64,000 nucleotides of DNA from Aquitalea magnusonii (GTDB lineage Bacteria; Pseudomonadota; Gammaproteobacteria; Burkholderiales; Chromobacteriaceae). The notes beneath the pieces are model-generated. The model did not search any database. It was given only the letters and a program-made list of their open reading frames with translations, and had not been told where the DNA came from. Location of the stretch: positions 4,402,001 to 4,466,000 of the forward strand of contig NZ_AP018823.1 in NCBI RefSeq assembly GCF_002217795.2. Direction: 5' to 3'. The position numbers and the translations under genes are program-made. This document shows positions 60,633-64,000 of the stretch, piece after piece. Positions within the stretch are counted from its first letter, which is position 1. Each line of letters starts with the position of its first letter.

Positions 60633-63479
60633 ATGAAGAGTACGGCTGATTACCTGTCCACCCAGCAAGAGGCGGCCCAGACAGCGCTGGCGCTGATCCA
60701 GCCTCCGGACGAGCCTGTTGCCGCTGCAGTCTGGGCACTGGTGGGAACAAGCTGGCAATGCCTGGCTACCTTGGGGGCGGCAGACAATCTGACCCCGGCC
60801 GCGGCATTGGCTGCGGGCCGGCTTCCCGGCCCGGATGGCGGCGCACTGCCCCTGGTCCTGCATGATGAGACCATTGGCTGGCTGGTGTGGCGCGGCAAGG
60901 TGGCCGCCAACACGGCGGCCGTGGCCACATTGCTGACCGGACACCTGCAGAGCGCGCGCCTGCATTCCGCCCAGTCGCGTTCCCGCATCATGAACGAGAC
61001 CTTGCTGGAAATCAGCCAACTGCCCGGAGAGTGCGCCACCCTGGATGAAATGCTGCCCAAGCTGCATCGTTTGCTGATGCGGCTGATGGATGCCAGCAAT
61101 TTCTATATTGCACTGTACGACGAGCAGGCCAGCAGCCTGCACTATCCCTTTTACGCCGATCAGCTTGACCCGTCCCCGCCATCGCCGGAACAACTGTTCT
61201 ACGGCGAGCAGAATGAGCGCTCGCTGACGGCCTGGCTGATGCGCATGGGCAAGCCGCTGGTGCTCACGCGCGAGCGTCTGCAGGAAGTCTGTCAGCAGGA
61301 GCAACTGATTCTGCATGGGCCGGTACCACTGCTGTGGATGGGGGTGCCGCTCACCAATGCCAACAACACAGTCATCGGTGCTGCCGTGCTGCAGTTTTAT
61401 CCCAGCCAGGCAGCTTGCACGTCGGCAGAGCAGGCCCTGTTCCTGTTTGTCACCCGCCATATTGCTTATGCGCTGGACCGCATGCTGTACCGCAGCCAAC
61501 TGGAGCGCCAGGTATGGTTGCGCACCTGCGAGTTGGAAGGGGTGAATGCCAGATTGCGTTCGGAAATATCGGAGCGGCAGCGTGCCGAGCGTTTCCAGGA
61601 TGTGCTGTACCGCATTGCCGACCTGTCCAATACCAGTCTGTCGCTGGAGGCCTTTCTGGCCGGCGTGCATCGCCTGCTGATGGAGCTGGTGGCTGCGCGC
61701 AACTGCCAGGTTGCCCTGTACCACATGGATAGCGATCTGCTCAGTTTCCCTTATTGCTCGGATGACTATCTGCAGGTCAGCAAGTCGCGTCGACCCGGCA
61801 AGGGCCAGTTGGAGCAAGTGCTGCACAGCGGCCGTCCGCTGTTGCTGGACCGGCTGCCTGTCGTCCCATCCTTGCCGGACGAGCAAAATGTGCCACCGAT
61901 GCGCAGTTGGCTGGGGGTGCCGCTGTATTGCGGGCATGAGTTGTTGGGCGTGCTGTCGGTACACAGCTATCAGGAAGACGTGGTCTATAGCTATCGCGAC
62001 CAGGAAGTCATGGAGTTTGTGGCCAACAATATCGGCACGGCGCTGGCTCGGGTGCGGGCGATGCAGGACCTGCAAGATGCCTATGCCGAACTGGAAGAAC
62101 GGGTGCGCGAACGCACCAGCGAACTGGATGCCGTCAATGCACAGCTAGAGTTCGACAGCCTGCACGACCCGCTGACCAAGCTGCCCAACCGCAACTACTT
62201 TGCCAAGACCCTGCGGCGTGCCTGGGATGGCTATCTGTCCGGAGCCGGCGCCCGCTTCAGCGTCATTTTCATCGATCTGGACCGCTTCAAACTGGTTAAC
62301 GACACCCTGGGCCATCTGGCTGGCGACCATCTGTTGTTCGAAGCCGGTGCGCGTATCCGCTCCTGCCTGCGGCACTATGACTTCCTGGCGCGGCTGGGGG
62401 GCGATGAGTTTGCCATCCTGCTGTTTGGCACCGATACGCTGGAAGGCTGCGAAATGATAGCGCGGCGCATTGTCAGCGAATTTGAACGCCCGGTCATCCT
62501 GGCTGGCCGCGAGGTATTTTCCACCGCCAGTGTCGGCGTGGTATTGGCCGACCGCGACCACTATCAAAAAGCGGAAGAACTGCTGCGCGATGCCGATCAT
62601 GCCATGTACTGCACCAAACAGCAGGGCAGGCAGGGCTATACCGTGTTCAATCACCAGTTGCGTATCAACCAGGCCGACCAGTTGGCGCTGGAAAGCGAAC
62701 TGCGCCGGGCGCTGGAGGTGGACGATCAACTGCAGCCTTACTTCCAGCCCTTCATCGATGCCCGCAGCGGAGAACTGGTGGGCTTCGAATCGCTGGTGCG
62801 CTGGCTGCATCCGGTGCGCGGGCTGATTTCACCCGCGCTATTCCTGCCGGTGGCGGAAGAAAGCGGCCTGATCACGCGGGTGGACCGCTACATGATCAAT
62901 GCCGCCTGCCGGCAACTGCGGCAGTGGCTGGATGAAAACCGGGTGTCGCGCGATATCGCCCTGCATATCAATCTGTCCTCGGCCAATTTCCACGACCCGG
63001 AACTGGTCAGCTGGATGCGCGGCATCATAGAAGCCTACCAGTTGCCGGCGGCAATCCTGCATCTGGAAATCACCGAAAGCGCACTGATAGACGTGCCGGA
63101 AATTGCCGCCACCGTGATGCATGCCTTGCATGAACTGGGGGTCAAACTGGCACTGGATGACTTTGGCACCGGCTATTCCGCACTGTCTTACCTGCATCGC
63201 TACCGCTTTGATGTATTGAAGATCGACCAGAGCTTTGTCTTTGATGTCGATCGCAAGGAGGAGTCTGCCGCCATCGTGCGCGCCATCCTGGCGCTGGCCC
63301 AGGCACTGGGACTGGATGTGGTCGCCGAGGGGGTGGAAACCGCCGCCCAGTTATCCCGCCTGCAGGAAATGGGCTGCGCCAAACTGCAGGGCTATTATTT
63401 CTCCGCGCCGATGTTGGCCCATGCCATCGATTGGGAACGGCTGGCCCGTTTTGTGCAGGAATTCCGCCGTGCTGCCTGA
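60633..63479 (+). CDS. GAF-GAF-GGDEF-EAL signalling protein
   Basis: A 948-residue soluble protein: two GAF-type sensor domains (about 115-285 and 320-470), each followed by helical linkers, then GGDEF (about 510-670) and EAL (about 690-940). GGDEF is canonical (ARLGGDEFAIL) with an inhibitory RxxD (RHYD) five residues before it. EAL has GFESLVRW, LHINLSSANF, LEITESAL, LDDFGTGYSALSYL, LKIDQSF and VVAEGVET, all catalytic residues in place. It may both make and degrade c-di-GMP under control of an unknown GAF ligand. It sits between bioF and bioH. Confidence 0.9.
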   Translation: MKSTADYLSTQQEAAQTALALIQPPDEPVAAAVWALVGTSWQCLATLGAADNLTPAAALAAGRLPGPDGGALPLVLHDETIGWLVWRGKVAANTAAVATLLTGHLQSARLHSAQSRSRIMNETLLEISQLPGECATLDEMLPKLHRLLMRLMDASNFYIALYDEQASSLHYPFYADQLDPSPPSPEQLFYGEQNERSLTAWLMRMGKPLVLTRERLQEVCQQEQLILHGPVPLLWMGVPLTNANNTVIGAAVLQFYPSQAACTSAEQALFLFVTRHIAYALDRMLYRSQLERQVWLRTCELEGVNARLRSEISERQRAERFQDVLYRIADLSNTSLSLEAFLAGVHRLLMELVAARNCQVALYHMDSDLLSFPYCSDDYLQVSKSRRPGKGQLEQVLHSGRPLLLDRLPVVPSLPDEQNVPPMRSWLGVPLYCGHELLGVLSVHSYQEDVVYSYRDQEVMEFVANNIGTALARVRAMQDLQDAYAELEERVRERTSELDAVNAQLEFDSLHDPLTKLPNRNYFAKTLRRAWDGYLSGAGARFSVIFIDLDRFKLVNDTLGHLAGDHLLFEAGARIRSCLRHYDFLARLGGDEFAILLFGTDTLEGCEMIARRIVSEFERPVILAGREVFSTASVGVVLADRDHYQKAEELLRDADHAMYCTKQQGRQGYTVFNHQLRINQADQLALESELRRALEVDDQLQPYFQPFIDARSGELVGFESLVRWLHPVRGLISPALFLPVAEESGLITRVDRYMINAACRQLRQWLDENRVSRDIALHINLSSANFHDPELVSWMRGIIEAYQLPAAILHLEITESALIDVPEIAATVMHALHELGVKLALDDFGTGYSALSYLHRYRFDVLKIDQSFVFDVDRKEESAAIVRAILALAQALGLDVVAEGVETAAQLSRLQEMGCAKLQGYYFSAPMLAHAIDWERLARFVQEFRRAA

Positions 63480-63577
63480 GTCCGGGGTGGCATGCCCTGC
63501 CGCATGGGCGCTGGCGCACGGTTTTCTTTTCATGCCGCTACTTGCGAAAAGCACTCTGCTCCCCCATTTAACTGCCC

Positions 63578-64000
63578 ATGAATCTGTTTGTTGAAAGCCG
63601 CGGCCGCGGGCCGGATGTGGTCATGCTGCATGGCTGGGGCCTGCATGGCGGCGTGTTCGACCGCGTTGCCACGCAACTGGCCGACCATTACTGCGTGCAT
63701 CTGGTCGACCTGCCCGGCCATGGTGCATCCGCCCCCTTGGCGCGCTTTGACGCCGACCAAGTAGCCGACCTGGTCGATGCCCAATTCCCCTTCCCGGTAC
63801 AAGTTGTCGGCTGGTCGCTGGGCGGGCTGATTGCCCAGCACTGGGCTGCCCGTCACCCGGACAAGGTAAAGAGCCTGGCACTGGTGGCCACCAGTCCGCG
63901 CTTTGTGCGTGATGATTCCTGGCCGCATGCCCAGCAGCGTGCCGCCATCGAAGCGGTGGGGGCCAGCCTGGATGGCGCATTCGAGCAAACGCTGGAGCGC
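63578..64000 (+). CDS. bioH: Pimeloyl-ACP methyl ester carboxylesterase BioH, 3' end outside the window
   Basis: The first 141 residues of an alpha/beta hydrolase. The oxyanion stretch MLHGWGLHGGVF, then LVDLPGHGAS and the nucleophile elbow VVGWSLGGLIAQ are all BioH-like. The enzyme removes the methyl ester from pimeloyl-ACP so that BioF can use it. The frame runs off the right edge. Placement after bioB and bioF supports the assignment; bioC is expected downstream. Confidence 0.9.
   Translation, partial: MNLFVESRGRGPDVVMLHGWGLHGGVFDRVATQLADHYCVHLVDLPGHGASAPLARFDADQVADLVDAQFPFPVQVVGWSLGGLIAQHWAARHPDKVKSLALVATSPRFVRDDSWPHAQQRAAIEAVGASLDGAFEQTLER

Noticed and set aside
1..64000. tRNA genes, rRNA genes, CRISPR arrays and complete insertion sequences
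   Set aside because: No cloverleaf with a TTCGA loop and CCA end, no regularly spaced repeats, and no transposase frame were found on reading through.

Overview
The window is about 64 kb of a high-GC betaproteobacterial chromosome, almost certainly Neisseriales, family Chromobacteriaceae (Aquitalea, Vogesella or Chromobacterium type). The grounds are the zwf-pgl-glk-hexR-pgi plus edd-eda cluster, system II cytochrome c maturation (ResB/CcsB) next to cytochrome c4 and engB, and an argH / AlgZ-like kinase / hemCDXY neighbourhood. Apart from the first 3 kb the DNA looks like core chromosome: tightly packed genes, many 1-20 nt overlaps and clear intrinsic terminators. No tRNA, rRNA, CRISPR array, complete insertion sequence or integrase was seen.

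Region by region. 1-3150 is the remnant of an integrated element. It holds a cut-off hypothetical gene, an AlpA-type regulator, an AT-rich insert with a nucleotidyltransferase-like gene whose start is anomalous, a cluster of TGTCAC repeats and GGTACAC direct repeats. 3158-8620 carries a sterol-desaturase-family membrane protein, the proton-translocating transhydrogenase with a split alpha subunit (pntAA-pntAB-pntB) and a META/DUF4377 protein. 8685-21683 carries hemC-hemD-hemX-hemY, ppc, an FkbM methyltransferase, a TMEM175-like channel, an AlgZ/FimS-like kinase without its regulator, a divergent EamA exporter / LysR pair and argH. 21777-29740 is rich in signalling genes: a CSS-EAL phosphodiesterase, an Asp/Glu racemase, a GlpR-like repressor, a double-receiver diguanylate cyclase, an RNase II-family exonuclease and an HDOD protein.

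29831-46023 is a sugar catabolism superlocus. On the minus strand edd-eda, a TctD/TctE-like two-component system, a glucose-type ABC transporter (binding protein, two permeases, ATPase) and an aldo/keto reductase run in one direction. Divergently, zwf-pgl-glk-hexR-pgi completes the Entner-Doudoroff route. Matching GTARTNNNAYTAC operators upstream of both edd and zwf fit control by the locally encoded HexR. A triple TGTAAG repeat upstream of the binding-protein gene fits control by the adjacent response regulator.

46256-57444 holds a Tsx-like porin, an alkyltransferase-like protein, a metallo-hydrolase, a methyltransferase, a GIY-YIG protein, a TerC-CBS-CorC fusion, ccsB-resB, cytochrome c4, engB, rlpA and trmL. 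57485-64000 is comF divergent from a biotin cluster (bioB, bioF, then bioH running off the end) that is interrupted by a 948-residue GAF-GAF-GGDEF-EAL protein.

The most unusual items are non-coding. One is a compact multi-stem RNA candidate with its own strong terminator downstream of engB. Another is a roughly 150 bp structured element present twice (25.0 and 46.0 kb), each time between a gene and its terminator. A third is an intrinsic terminator buried inside the first codons of the aldo/keto reductase gene. In the accessory part, the nucleotidyltransferase unit with a possible AUU start or frameshift is the best lead for an undescribed system.
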